A stretch of 64,000 nucleotides of DNA from Arthrobacter sp. MYb214. Its GTDB lineage: Bacteria; Actinomycetota; Actinomycetes; Actinomycetales; Micrococcaceae. The stretch lies in assembly GCF_002979865.1 (NCBI RefSeq), contig NZ_PCPZ01000003.1:186001-250000 (forward strand). Reading direction: 5' to 3'. Shown in pieces: positions 26,172-35,001 of this stretch. Every line of letters starts with the position of its first letter. Within the stretch, counting starts at the first letter, position 1. Made by a program: the position numbers and the translations under genes. The notes beneath the pieces were generated by a model. The model did no database searches. It worked only from the letters and a program-made list of their open reading frames with translations, and was not told the origin of the DNA.

Positions 26172-26240
26172 TGACTCCAATGGGCGGTCGGCTCCCAGCT
26201 AGCTGGCCGCCCTTGCCTATGCCCGGCCGGAACGCAAAAT

Positions 26241-26275
26241 CGCAGGGACGAAAGCCGTGAGCTTTCGTCCCTGCG
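26241..26275. terminator. Bidirectional terminator between nasB and nirD
   Basis: Perfect 15-bp stem (26241-26255 with 26261-26275) and loop CGTGA. TTT follows on the plus strand and ATTTT on the minus strand. It serves the converging nas operon and the nirD/small-ORF transcript. Confidence 0.85.
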
Positions 26276-26339
26276 TTTGGATGATGATGCGAGTTGCCTT
26301 ATTCTTGCACGCCACCGCTGGAAAATGCGATAGCCGGAG

Positions 26340-26438
26340 CTAGTTGGTTGCAAGCGAATCCGTCTCGTCGTTCAGTTCGTACCAGCCTTGCCAGGCCGAA
26401 TGCTCGACGTTCAGGCTGCGATCTGATTTGATACTCAT
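26340..26438 (-). CDS. Small 32-aa protein coupled to nirD
   Basis: Its ATG at 26438 overlaps the nirD stop as ATGA, the same coupling used by the true gene pairs of this window. It encodes 32 residues, starting MSIKSDRSLNVEHSAWQGW and ending in an acidic NDETDSLATN. No membrane segment or known motif. The shared hairpin lies about 65 bases past its stop, so it is inside the nirD transcript. It may be a genuine small protein or a chance frame. Confidence 0.45.
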   Translation of the reverse strand: MSIKSDRSLNVEHSAWQGWYELNDETDSLATN

Positions 26439-26812
26439 TTGCTCTGCTCCATCCATAGCTGTCCCTCGATTTCCATGAGCCGCTGCACTGGCAGCGGCAG
26501 CGAATCGGCGTTCAGGCATTCGCCGGTATCCAGTCGGTACACTTCCTTGTGCAGCGGGCAGGCAACGGTGGCCACGCTGGTTCCTTCGACCATGGTGTCG
26601 CCCAGAATGCCGCGGGCCATGACCTTCGCGCCGCTGTTCGGGCAGTGATGCGAGGTTGCGTAGAAGGCATCTTCTTCGGTACGGAACAGGGCTAGCTGTG
26701 TGGCCTCGAGCCACAGCGCTTCTCCCCATCCACGCTCCAGCTCTGCACTGCGGCAAAGCGGAGCCAAGCTCAAAGTAGCTTCACGGGTGTCTTCTGCAAT
26801 TTGCGTGCTCAT
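26435..26812 (-). CDS. nirD: Nitrite reductase small subunit (Rieske-like)
   Basis: 125 aa from the ATG at 26812; the longer in-frame version runs through unconserved, promoter-like sequence. NirD is the small partner of the NADH-dependent siroheme nitrite reductase. It has a Rieske-like fold: HHCPNSGAKVM at about residue 48 and ACPLHKEVYRLDTGEC at about 77. The first motif reads Cys-Pro-Asn where a cluster-binding Rieske needs Cys-x-His, so a [2Fe-2S] centre is doubtful; E. coli NirD also lacks one. It is divergent from nirB instead of following it. Confidence 0.82.
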   Translation of the reverse strand: MSTQIAEDTREATLSLAPLCRSAELERGWGEALWLEATQLALFRTEEDAFYATSHHCPNSGAKVMARGILGDTMVEGTSVATVACPLHKEVYRLDTGECLNADSLPLPVQRLMEIEGQLWMEQSK

Positions 26813-27170
26813 GAACGTAAGCCCTTCGTGGTTGGCATCTGCTGACATACCGAGCTTAGAAGCCGCATGTTTCGCCCGATGCTTCCAGCCGTTGCCAGTC
26901 CGTAAAGCATGCCTAACAGCAAAAATGGGCACCGTGAATCCTGGATTCTCCCGGAAATCCGCTGGTTTATCCTGTCCAATTGCCTTTGCGCAACGATTGC
27001 CCATTGCGAATGATTCGAATATGTTTCAGCCGCTTCACCTGGCTTTCGTCTGATGGTGGAGAGAATTGCTCCGGCCGAAACACAAGGGTAATTGCGGCGC
27101 AAAGCATGCTTTCTACAGTGGACTCATCAGCCTGAAACTCACCGTTTCCCAGCGAAAGTCGAAATTGATC
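26813..27170. other. Divergent nirD-nirB control region
   Basis: 358 bases with no convincing gene. Short perfect palindromes occur: GAATCCTGGATTC (26936-26948), TTGCGCAA (26986-26993) and CGAATGATTCG (27007-27017). Their clustering about 160-230 bases before nirB would suit a nitrogen-control site such as GlnR or a nitrate regulator, but none matches a known box closely enough to name. Confidence 0.45.
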
Positions 27171-29786
27171 ATGGGTACTCCACACAATGCACGCAACATC
27201 CTGGTTATCGGCGGCGGTCCCGCAGCCCACCGCTTCACCGAAGCCCTGGCCAGCCGCGCACCGCAGGATCTGAGCATCACGGTATTGACCGAAGAAACCC
27301 ACCTTCCCTATGATCGCGTGGCGCTCTCCCAGGCGTTGACCAACCCCGGAGTCGATCTCACCCTCGGCGATCCGAAGCTCTGGGAAGCCGAGCATGTCAC
27401 CTTGCAAACCAACGCCAAGGCCATCGCTATCGACAGCACCAAGCGCACGGTAACCACGGAAGACGGACGCATTTTCAGCTACGACGAATTGGTGCTGGCC
27501 ACCGGTTCCAACGCGGCCACGTTGCCAATCGCCGGCAACGAGCACACCTTTGTGTACCGCACGCTGGAAGATGTCTGGTCCATCGCGCAGAAGGTCAAGG
27601 AACTTTCAGCTTCCCTGGGCCGCACCCCGGTGGTAGCTACCATCGGTGGCGGGCTGCTCGGTTTGGAAGCTGCCGCGGGTGCCCAAGCACTGGGTGCGGA
27701 GGCAGTGGTCATTGATGGCGGCAAATGGCTGATGGGCACCCAGCTGGATGAAGGCGCTGGCCAAGCCATGGGCCGGCTCATCGAGCAAACCGGATTCACC
27801 GTCCACAACGGCGTTTTCCCGCAGGAAATCCTGACCAGCCAGGAGTCCGGCAGCACGGCTGTCACCGGCGTGCTGATGGCTGATGAACGCACCATCGATG
27901 CGGATATGGTGGTCGTTTCGATCGGTGTTCGTCCCCGCGATGAACTGATCCGCAATTACAACGCGGCCCTTGACGAAGCAGGAAGCCCGGCACCCCGTTT
28001 CGGCATGGGCCCACGCGGCGGCGTGGTCATCGACGCGCATTGCGCCACCGATATCGAGCACATCTGGGCTATTGGCGAGGTCGCGAACTACGAGGGTTTC
28101 TGCATTGGCCTGGTCGCTCCGGCCAACGCCATGGCGGAAATCGTGGCCGAACAGCTGGCCGGGGGCGAAGCCGAATTCGCCGGCTTCGACACCGCCACCA
28201 AGCTCAAGCTCTCCGGTGTGGATGTGGCCAGCTTTGGCGATGGCTTCGCCCGCGCCGAGGGGGCGCTGGAAGTGGTCTATGCCGATGCCCCGCGCGGCCT
28301 GTACCAGAAGCTAGTGGTGTCCTCCGACGCCAAGACACTGCTCGGCGGCATTTTCGTTGGCGATGCCACCCCGTACCAGTCGCTGCGTCCGCTGCTCGGC
28401 CGGGAACTGCCCGGAGAGCCAGGCGCATATCTGAGTGCATTAGGCGGCGAAGCGCCGGAGGGCGAACTGCCCGATGATGCGGTGCTGTGCTCCTGCAATT
28501 CCGTGACTGCTGGCACCATCCGCGATGCCGTCTCGGGTTGCGGTTGCTTCGAGGGCGAAGCACCGGTGACCACGGTCTCCGGCTTGAAGGGCTGCACCCG
28601 TGCCGGCACCCAGTGCGGGTCATGCGTGCCGATGCTCAAGAAGCTCATGGAAGCGCAGATGCTCAAGGACGGCGCGGAAGTTTCCACCGCCCTGTGCGAG
28701 CATATTTCCTTCTCCCGTCCGGAGCTCTACGAAGCCATCCGCGTGGCCGGGTTGCAGGCCTTCGGCGAGGTGATGGAACGCTTCGGCACCGGCCAGGGCT
28801 GCGATATCTGCAAGCCGGTGATCGCCAATATCCTCTCCTCGCAGACCAGCGCCCACCCTATGGATGCAGGTCTTGCCGGCGCCCAGGACACCAACGACCG
28901 CGTGCTGGCCAATATGCAGAAGGACGGCACCTATTCGGTGGTGCCGCGCATCCCGGGCGGGGAGATCACCCCCGAGAAGCTCGGCGTGATTGCAGCGGTG
29001 GCACAGAAATACGGCCTGTACACCAAGCTCACCGGCGGCCTGCGCATCGACATGTTCGGCGCCCGCTTGGAGCAGCTGCCCGAGATCTGGCGCGAGCTGG
29101 TGGACGCCGGCTTCGAATCGGGCCAGGCCTACGGCAAGTCGCTGCGCAATGTGAAGACCTGCGTCGGTTCATCCTGGTGCCGATACGGCATGCTCGATTC
29201 CACCGCGCTGGGCATCGAAATGGAGCTGCGCTACCGGGGCCTGCGGGCACCGCACAAGCTGAAGATGGGCGTTTCGGGCTGTGCCCGCGAGTGCGCCGAA
29301 GCCCGGGCCAAGGACATCGGCGTAATCGCCACCACCGATGGCTGGAACCTGTATGTGGGCGGCAACGGCGGCGCCAACCCGGCCCATGCCCAACTGCTGG
29401 CCGGCGGGCTGGATGACCAAACGCTGTTCAAGTACATCGACCGCTACCTGATGTACTACATCCGCACCGCGGACAAGCTGCAGCGCACCGCGCATTGGCT
29501 GCAGGACCTGGATGGCGGATTGGAACGGGCCAAGCAGGTGGTGATCGGGGATTCGCTGGGCCTGGCCGACGAGTTGGAAGCGGCCATGGAAACCCACGTG
29601 GCCAACTACGAGGATGAATGGGCCGCCACCTTGGCCGACCCGGTGAAGCTCAAGCGCTTCCGTTCCTTCGTGAACACCGCCGCACCGGATACCGAGCTGG
29701 AATATGTTTCCGAGCGCGGACAGCAGCGCCCCGCCGAGCCGGTGGCACTAGGTGCCAGCATCCCGGTCGGGGCGCCGCAAGGCTAG
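27171..29786 (+). CDS. nirB: NADH-dependent nitrite reductase large subunit
   Basis: 871 aa from the ATG at 27171; 35 in-frame codons upstream look noncoding. It reduces nitrite to ammonium with six electrons. Order of parts: FAD domain (ILVIGGGPAAHRF near residue 8), NAD domain (VATIGGGLLGLEAAAG near 158), BFD-like [2Fe-2S] domains (CSCNSVTAGTIRDAV, CTRAGTQCGSC and a second set ending CDICKPVIANIL), then the siroheme/[4Fe-4S] domains with TCVGSSWCRYG and SGCARECAEARAKD, which supply the four cluster cysteines. Complete. The ribosome site is weak (GAAAG). Confidence 0.93.
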   Translation: MGTPHNARNILVIGGGPAAHRFTEALASRAPQDLSITVLTEETHLPYDRVALSQALTNPGVDLTLGDPKLWEAEHVTLQTNAKAIAIDSTKRTVTTEDGRIFSYDELVLATGSNAATLPIAGNEHTFVYRTLEDVWSIAQKVKELSASLGRTPVVATIGGGLLGLEAAAGAQALGAEAVVIDGGKWLMGTQLDEGAGQAMGRLIEQTGFTVHNGVFPQEILTSQESGSTAVTGVLMADERTIDADMVVVSIGVRPRDELIRNYNAALDEAGSPAPRFGMGPRGGVVIDAHCATDIEHIWAIGEVANYEGFCIGLVAPANAMAEIVAEQLAGGEAEFAGFDTATKLKLSGVDVASFGDGFARAEGALEVVYADAPRGLYQKLVVSSDAKTLLGGIFVGDATPYQSLRPLLGRELPGEPGAYLSALGGEAPEGELPDDAVLCSCNSVTAGTIRDAVSGCGCFEGEAPVTTVSGLKGCTRAGTQCGSCVPMLKKLMEAQMLKDGAEVSTALCEHISFSRPELYEAIRVAGLQAFGEVMERFGTGQGCDICKPVIANILSSQTSAHPMDAGLAGAQDTNDRVLANMQKDGTYSVVPRIPGGEITPEKLGVIAAVAQKYGLYTKLTGGLRIDMFGARLEQLPEIWRELVDAGFESGQAYGKSLRNVKTCVGSSWCRYGMLDSTALGIEMELRYRGLRAPHKLKMGVSGCARECAEARAKDIGVIATTDGWNLYVGGNGGANPAHAQLLAGGLDDQTLFKYIDRYLMYYIRTADKLQRTAHWLQDLDGGLERAKQVVIGDSLGLADELEAAMETHVANYEDEWAATLADPVKLKRFRSFVNTAAPDTELEYVSERGQQRPAEPVALGASIPVGAPQG

Positions 29787-29809
29787 GAACGGCATCCCAC
29801 CCGTGCTGC

Positions 29810-30799
29810 CTACCAGCGCGGGTGGATCTGTTCGCGCAGCTTGGCGTCGTAGAGATCGCGGACCGAGGCGTTGAATCCCTCGGAAATCTGCAGCGAACCG
29901 GCTGCCGCGTTGGCGCGGGCCTGCTGCGCATTGCGGGCTCCGGGGATGATGGTGCTCACCCCGTCCTGGGCGGCCAGCCAAGCCAAAGCCACCTGGGCAC
30001 TGGTGGCTTCGGGCGCCTCGGCGGCAGCTAGCTTGGCGAACTCGCCAGCGGCTTGAAGACCGGTGGCGTAGTCCACGCCGGAGAAGGTCTCCCCGACATC
30101 GAAGGAGGAGCCATCGCGGTTGAAGTTGCGGTGGTCGTCCTTGGCGAACTCGGTCTGCAGGGTGTAGCGGTTGGTCAGCAATCCGCTGGCCAGCGGCACC
30201 CGGGCGATGATCCCCACCCCTGCCTCGCGGGCTGCCGGAAGCACGGTTTCCAGCGGCTTGTGGCGGAAGGCGTTGATGATGATCTGCACGGTGGCGATGT
30301 TCGGGCGGGCAATAGCCGCCAGCGCCTCGTCCACGGTTTCCACCGAAACGCCGTAGTTGGCCATCCGGCCTTCATCCACCATGGTGTCCAGCGCATCGTA
30401 GATCGCATCGGTGGAGTACACCGGGGTTGGCGGGCAGTGCAGCTGGACCAGGTCCAGGGTGTCCACGCCCAGGTTCTTGCGGGAGCGGTCATTCCACGCG
30501 CGGAAGGCATCCAGATTGTAGTTCTCCGGCAGCTGCTCGACACGGCGGCCCATCTTGGTGGCCACGGTGACCCCGGCGTCCGGGTTGGCCTTCAGCCAAG
30601 TGCCGATCAGCTGCTCGCTGCGGCCATCGCCGTAGACATCGGCGGTGTCGAAGAAGCTCACGCCGGCTTCATAGGCGGCATCGAGTACGGCTAGCGCGTC
30701 GGTCTCGTCTACCGAGCCCCAGTCAGCGCCTAGCTGCCAGGTGCCCAGGCCAATGGCCGACACGTTGCGGTGGGTACGTCCAAGTTCTCGTTTTTGCAT
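29810..30799 (-). CDS. Aldo/keto reductase
   Basis: 329 aa, NADPH-dependent (alpha/beta)8 oxidoreductase. The start at 30799 gives the family N-terminus (ELGRTHRNVSAIGLGTWQLG); GGAGG is very close to the ATG (1 base), an unusual spacing. The catalytic tetrad is visible in part: FFDTADVYGDG (Asp, Tyr), a Lys in VATKMGRR, and a His in VQLHCPP. The cofactor end reads STIIPGARNAQQARANA. The substrate is unknown. It converges with nirB 23 bases away. Confidence 0.85.
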   Translation of the reverse strand: MQKRELGRTHRNVSAIGLGTWQLGADWGSVDETDALAVLDAAYEAGVSFFDTADVYGDGRSEQLIGTWLKANPDAGVTVATKMGRRVEQLPENYNLDAFRAWNDRSRKNLGVDTLDLVQLHCPPTPVYSTDAIYDALDTMVDEGRMANYGVSVETVDEALAAIARPNIATVQIIINAFRHKPLETVLPAAREAGVGIIARVPLASGLLTNRYTLQTEFAKDDHRNFNRDGSSFDVGETFSGVDYATGLQAAGEFAKLAAAEAPEATSAQVALAWLAAQDGVSTIIPGARNAQQARANAAAGSLQISEGFNASVRDLYDAKLREQIHPRW

Positions 30800-30932
30800 G
30801 CCTCCGAGTCTAGTGCCCGAAGTGCCTATTTCCGGTCGATAGCAGATCATATTTCTGTGTTGCGGTGTCTGAATTTGTTCTCAATTATCTAAACGATAGA
30901 ATATAAATTACCGTCACACCATCGAGGAGATC

Positions 30933-31814
30933 ATGTTCCCCACTATTCTTGCGGTCATTTGCGCCGTCGTAGGATTGCTCGTCATGCTTGCCAGCAAATC
31001 CATGAAGCCAGAAAACAAGAACCGCTCTTCCACGCGCTTCACCGGAATCAGCATCTTCATCGTCTCGCTGATTGTGCTGGCCATCATGTCCACCACCATC
31101 GTGCAGCCACGCACTGTAGGCGTGAAGGTCGCGCTGGGCAAGCCGACCTCCGTGGTGAGCAACGGCTTCCACCTGAAGTGGCCATGGGAAAAGGTCGAGA
31201 AGCTGGATGGCTCGGTGCAGAACGACGTCTACTCCGCCAGCAGCGCCATCCCGGTTCGCCTGGGCAACAACGGCCGAGCCGACGTTGACGCCTCGATCCA
31301 GTGGCAGCTGAAGACCGACGATGCGATGGACGTGTTCCTGGATTACCGCACCTTCGAGGGCATCCAGTCCAACCTCGTCGACCGCAACTTCCGCGCCGCT
31401 TTGAACGAGGTCATGGCCACCTATGATCCGCTGGAATACGGCGAACCGGCCAGCGGCGGCCAGGACCTGGAAGGCCTGGCGAAGTCCGTCCAGGAAAAGA
31501 TGCAGGCCAAGGTCAAGACCCAGATCGAGATCCGCTCGGTTACCTTGCCGATCATCAACTTCGACGAGCCGACGCAGAACCGCATCAACGAGCTGCAGGC
31601 GGAAACCGCCAAGACCCGCGTGGCCCAGCAGCGCAAGCAGACCAGCCAGGCTGAAGCCGAAGCCAATAAGATCCTGGAACGCTCGCTGACTCCGGAAACA
31701 TTGACGTCCAAGTGCCTGGATATCGTCGCCGAATCCGGCCAGAGCCCTATCGGCTGCTTCCCGAATTCAGGGGTCCAGCCCATTACGATGACTGGCGACA
31801 AAGACAGCAAATAG
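30933..31814 (+). CDS. SPFH/prohibitin-like membrane protein
   Basis: 293 aa. Two N-terminal hydrophobic segments (about 5-20 and 40-56), then an SPFH/band-7 domain (VQPRTVGVKVALGKP to about residue 220) and an Ala/Gln/Glu-rich coiled coil (ELQAETAKTRVAQQRKQTSQ). The C-terminus (CLDIVAESGQSPIGCFPNSG) is seen in many actinobacterial relatives. Such proteins form oligomeric scaffolds in the membrane. GAGGAG lies 3 bases before the ATG. Monocistronic, with its own terminator. Confidence 0.82.
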   Translation: MFPTILAVICAVVGLLVMLASKSMKPENKNRSSTRFTGISIFIVSLIVLAIMSTTIVQPRTVGVKVALGKPTSVVSNGFHLKWPWEKVEKLDGSVQNDVYSASSAIPVRLGNNGRADVDASIQWQLKTDDAMDVFLDYRTFEGIQSNLVDRNFRAALNEVMATYDPLEYGEPASGGQDLEGLAKSVQEKMQAKVKTQIEIRSVTLPIINFDEPTQNRINELQAETAKTRVAQQRKQTSQAEAEANKILERSLTPETLTSKCLDIVAESGQSPIGCFPNSGVQPITMTGDKDSK

Positions 31815-31823
31815 CCCCCTTTG

Positions 31824-31858
31824 ATCATCGCCCCCGTCCACAGGACAGGGGCGATGAT
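31824..31858 (+). terminator. Terminator of the SPFH gene
   Basis: Arms ATCATCGCCCC (31824-31834) and its complement (31848-31858) with an inner GTCC/GGAC stem, 10 bases after the stop and followed by TAGCTTAATTTT. Confidence 0.8.
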
Positions 31859-32042
31859 TAGCTTAATTTTGGACCTGCACCAATGAACTACGTTGCGCTG
31901 GTGTTTAGGGGGTGACTCGTGGGGAAAAGTTTTATGGATCGCTACTTGCTAATGAGATGAGCGGGTCAAGTTTCTGAAACAGAGTCGTTGATGATCCCTC
32001 AATACTTTCAAGCCGCGAACCTGTCGGCGATGTCTGAGGCGT

Positions 32043-32439
32043 TTTCCACTGGCTGTTCAGCCGAGTCGTCTTAGAAGGTCTTGTCGTGTTTTTCCGAGCC
32101 TCTTTCTATCAATTGGTTGGAAGTCCTACACAGTTCATCTGGCTGACTTCGCGCGAGTGCAGGCATGGTTCAGATCCATCTCGCGTGAAAGTGCTGAAAG
32201 GGATCATCGAGACTGCTCTCTACAAGAACTCAGTATTTAATCTGGAGGAAGACCTGCTCTCCGCAAGCCGGAGCAGGTGGCAGCCGATGAGGTCAATGAA
32301 TTTGAGCACGCCCCAGTGCCAAGTTTCTACGACACCGAAAATCGGCGTGACTCCTATGTGTTCGCGTCTGAAACTGAACGGTCAATAACCGTGCGGGCGC
32401 GCTTCGAATTTGACTACACAAATACTGCACTGATCTAGT
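32043..32439 (+). pseudogene. Probable gene remnant with an in-frame stop
   Basis: One frame is protein-like over about 130 codons but interrupted by TAA at 32238-32240. Before it comes a segment with SYTVHLADFARVQAWF, and after it a segment ending ASETERSITVRARFEFDYTN. The frame ends at TAG 32437-32439, and a stem-loop follows 17 bases later, as expected for a real gene end. No start codon with a ribosome site was found and I do not recognise the family. Chance open frames are possible at this GC content. Confidence 0.3.
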
Positions 32440-32455
32440 CAGCTTCCAATAGGAG

Positions 32456-32495
32456 CAACAGAACCCCTAACCGTATTGGCCAGGGGATTCTGTTG
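32456..32495. terminator. Stem-loop between remnant and lipoprotein gene
   Basis: Arms of 13 and 14 bases (32456-32468, 32482-32495) pair with a single bulged T; loop of 13. It follows the remnant's stop by 17 bases and the lipoprotein stop (minus) by about 45. Likely a two-way terminator, though the T-run is short. Confidence 0.55.
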
Positions 32496-32539
32496 TTCTC
32501 AACCACGTGATAGCTCAAGAAACTTTGGTCACACAGCGG

Positions 32540-33091
32540 TCACTCGCAGCTTTGAGCTCTCCACTCGTAGCGGATATTTCCGACAACAGAAAAGCTTTTC
32601 GATGATTTCAAATCTGTCTTATAAATAACCCGAAGCTGTGAAACTTCAGCGTTTTCCACACCATTCTTCACGGCACCTTCGAGACCTACCTGCACATTTT
32701 CCCCGGCAGGGACTTCGATGGGACTATCTAAAGGTGCTAATCTCTTAGCGATTTCTTTGAATTCTGCCTCTTTGAGGCTCTCATTAGTCCACGCCATCAA
32801 GCTAGTCTCACCTTCGGGTAGCAGTGCTGCCACGGATCGCTTTGACTCCCAGCCCGTAGCCTCTACAGCTTGCACGTCAGTGATCCATAGCGGATCCTCT
32901 GAAGTGCTGGATGCTACATCGCCGACAAAGTTCTGCTCGTGAAATACTCCGCACAAAGTGTTTTCGACGTCGCCTTCAGGAGCGCCTAGGACCAATGCCC
33001 CAGTCTGCGTGGCTTGAACCCCGCCGCAAGCGGAAAGGGCACAAATAGTTGCTAAAGCAAGACAACCTGAATAGATCTTACGTATCATCAT
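32540..33091 (-). CDS. Lipoprotein of unknown function
   Basis: 183 aa if started at the ATG at 33091, which gives a classic type II signal peptide (MMIRKIYSG, hydrophobic core, lipobox LSAC then GG). A longer in-frame start at 33166 would put 25 residues before the signal, so I prefer 33091, though neither has a clear ribosome site. After lipidation the mature protein is exported and held at the outer face. The C-terminal part is beta-rich with a DLKSSKSFSVVGNIRYEW ending. AT-richer than neighbours. No relative recognised. Confidence 0.65.
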   Translation of the reverse strand: MMIRKIYSGCLALATICALSACGGVQATQTGALVLGAPEGDVENTLCGVFHEQNFVGDVASSTSEDPLWITDVQAVEATGWESKRSVAALLPEGETSLMAWTNESLKEAEFKEIAKRLAPLDSPIEVPAGENVQVGLEGAVKNGVENAEVSQLRVIYKTDLKSSKSFSVVGNIRYEWRAQSCE

Positions 33092-33361
33092 TTGAGCTAA
33101 TGCTACCGGGATTCTGCCCCGGCCAATCGCGATGACCGCACGCGATTTACCTTTGATTAAAGTCATGTTCTTGTCGAATTTTAAACGTGGCTAAAATGTC
33201 CCACATTCTAGGCGAGCGCCAACGCGTCTGAATCCTCAGAATGTACCAGAATCCGACCGATGAATGGCTTGGAAACTGTTCATATTCAAGGTCAGGATGA
33301 ACGGCTATGCGCCCAATCCTCGATTCAGATTTGGGCTCGGTAGACGAATGCTTTCGCGGGG

Positions 33362-34843
33362 CTAGCCCTGCGGCATCGGACGGTCACCGGCGTGGCCTGG
33401 CTGCTCGGAGATGACCTGGATTTCCAGGCCCTTCGAGTCGTACAGCTTGCCATCGATCAGGCGGTCGCCGTCTTCAAGGCCGGCCAGCTGGTACTTGTAG
33501 ACGGTGCGCAGCGACGTTTCCTTCTTGCCCCAGTTCAGCTCGTTGAAGATGATGTTCAGCAGCACCGCCATGATGGTGGCCGAGGAGATGCTGGACTGGA
33601 AGATGGTGCCAACCCAGGCAGGGAATTCGGCGTAGAAGTCGGGCTTGACCATGGGAATGCAGCCGAAGGCCAGCGAGGTCGCGATGATCAGCATGTTCAT
33701 GTTGTCATCCTTGGCCTTGGCCAAGGTGCGGATGCCTGCGGCCGCTACCGAGCCGAACAGCACCACGCCGGCGCCGCCCAGCACCGGGGAGGGGATGGAG
33801 GCGACCACGCGGCCAAGCACTGGCAGCAGGCCGAGGACCACCAGGATGCCGCCACCGGCGGCCACCACGAAGCGGCTCTTCACACCGGTAATGGCCACCA
33901 GCCCGACGTTCTGCGCGAAGGCCGACTGGGTGAAGGTGTTGAAGATCGGGGCGACGGTGGAGGAGAGCATGTCGGCGCGCAGGCCGTTGGCGATGCGTCG
34001 CGAATCCACCTTGGATCCGGTCACCTCGGCCACGGCGAGCATGTCTGCGGTGGTTTCGGTATAGGTCACCAGGATGACGATCATCATCGAGATGATGGCG
34101 CCGATCTCGAAGACCGGGGCGCCGAAGGCGAACGGAGTGGGAACCGCGAAAATGTCGCCGGTGAGCACCTGCGAGAAATCGGCCATGCCCATGAACACTG
34201 CCACCAGGGTGCCCAGCGCAATGGACAGCAGGATGGACAGCCGCGAGAGCGCAGGGATGCCGGACTTGGACAGCGCCAGCAGGATCAGCAGGGTAATGGC
34301 GGCCAGGGCGACGTTCTTGATCGAGCCATAGGAATCCCCTGCGCCCGCCCCGCCCATGGCCCAGTCGGCGGTGACCGGGAAGAGCGAGACGCCGATAATC
34401 GTGATCACCACGCCGGTGACCACCGGCGGGAAGAAGCGCAGCAGCTTGGCGAAGAACGGGGCAATGACGATGCCTATGGCGCCCGAGGCGAGCACCGCGC
34501 CGAAGACTGCCGGCATGCCTCCCCCGCCGTTGAGGATGGCGATCATGGTGGCCACCCCGGAGAAGGACGTGCCCTGGACCAGCGGCAGCTGGGCGCCGAA
34601 GAATGGCACGCCCAGGGTTTGCAGGATGGTGGCCAGGCCGCCGATGAACAGGCAGCTGGCGACGAGCACGCCCATTTCGGCCGTGTCCATTCCCGCAGCC
34701 CCGCCCATCACCAGCGGCGGAGCGATGATGCCGCCGTACATGGTCAGCACATGCTGGAAACCGTAGGCCACGGTTTTCGGCGCAGGCAGGCGTTCGTCTT
34801 CGGGTCTGATGCTCTCAGCGGATTGGCTGCGGGCAGCACTCAT
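33362..34843 (-). CDS. NCS2/NAT permease, urate or xanthine type
   Basis: 493 aa from the ATG at 34843 (GAGGAAA 6 bases upstream); the 33 extra upstream codons are not conserved. About 12-14 helices. The nucleobase-ascorbate signature is present as SAFAQNVGLVAITGVKSR, with the first-helix GFQHVLTMYGG carrying the conserved His. Relatives UacT, PucJ/K and XanQ carry urate or xanthine with protons. In this genome it would complement the guanine-to-urate genes at 13772-20701, importing or possibly releasing urate. A separate transcription unit from those genes. Confidence 0.85.
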   Translation of the reverse strand: MSAARSQSAESIRPEDERLPAPKTVAYGFQHVLTMYGGIIAPPLVMGGAAGMDTAEMGVLVASCLFIGGLATILQTLGVPFFGAQLPLVQGTSFSGVATMIAILNGGGGMPAVFGAVLASGAIGIVIAPFFAKLLRFFPPVVTGVVITIIGVSLFPVTADWAMGGAGAGDSYGSIKNVALAAITLLILLALSKSGIPALSRLSILLSIALGTLVAVFMGMADFSQVLTGDIFAVPTPFAFGAPVFEIGAIISMMIVILVTYTETTADMLAVAEVTGSKVDSRRIANGLRADMLSSTVAPIFNTFTQSAFAQNVGLVAITGVKSRFVVAAGGGILVVLGLLPVLGRVVASIPSPVLGGAGVVLFGSVAAAGIRTLAKAKDDNMNMLIIATSLAFGCIPMVKPDFYAEFPAWVGTIFQSSISSATIMAVLLNIIFNELNWGKKETSLRTVYKYQLAGLEDGDRLIDGKLYDSKGLEIQVISEQPGHAGDRPMPQG

Positions 34844-35001
34844 GGGGAATTTCCTCTTCGGTGGACTGCGAATTGGCGCACCCCATGCGTTCGGGATGCG
34901 CCCCGCCGTCAATTCTCCCGCACCAGCCCGCCAGGTGGACAACCGGTGAAGCGCAAATGGCTGCGAGGTGCATTACGTCAAGCGCTTAGCCTCGCCCCAG
35001 G

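Larger units (their letters stand above)
31815..32539. other. AT-richer stretch without an intact gene
   Basis: About 725 bases between the SPFH gene and the lipoprotein gene. It holds the SPFH terminator, a probable gene remnant (32043-32439) and a second hairpin (32456-32495), each listed separately. Composition is visibly lower in GC than the flanks. No transposase motif or direct repeat was recognised. Confidence 0.5.
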
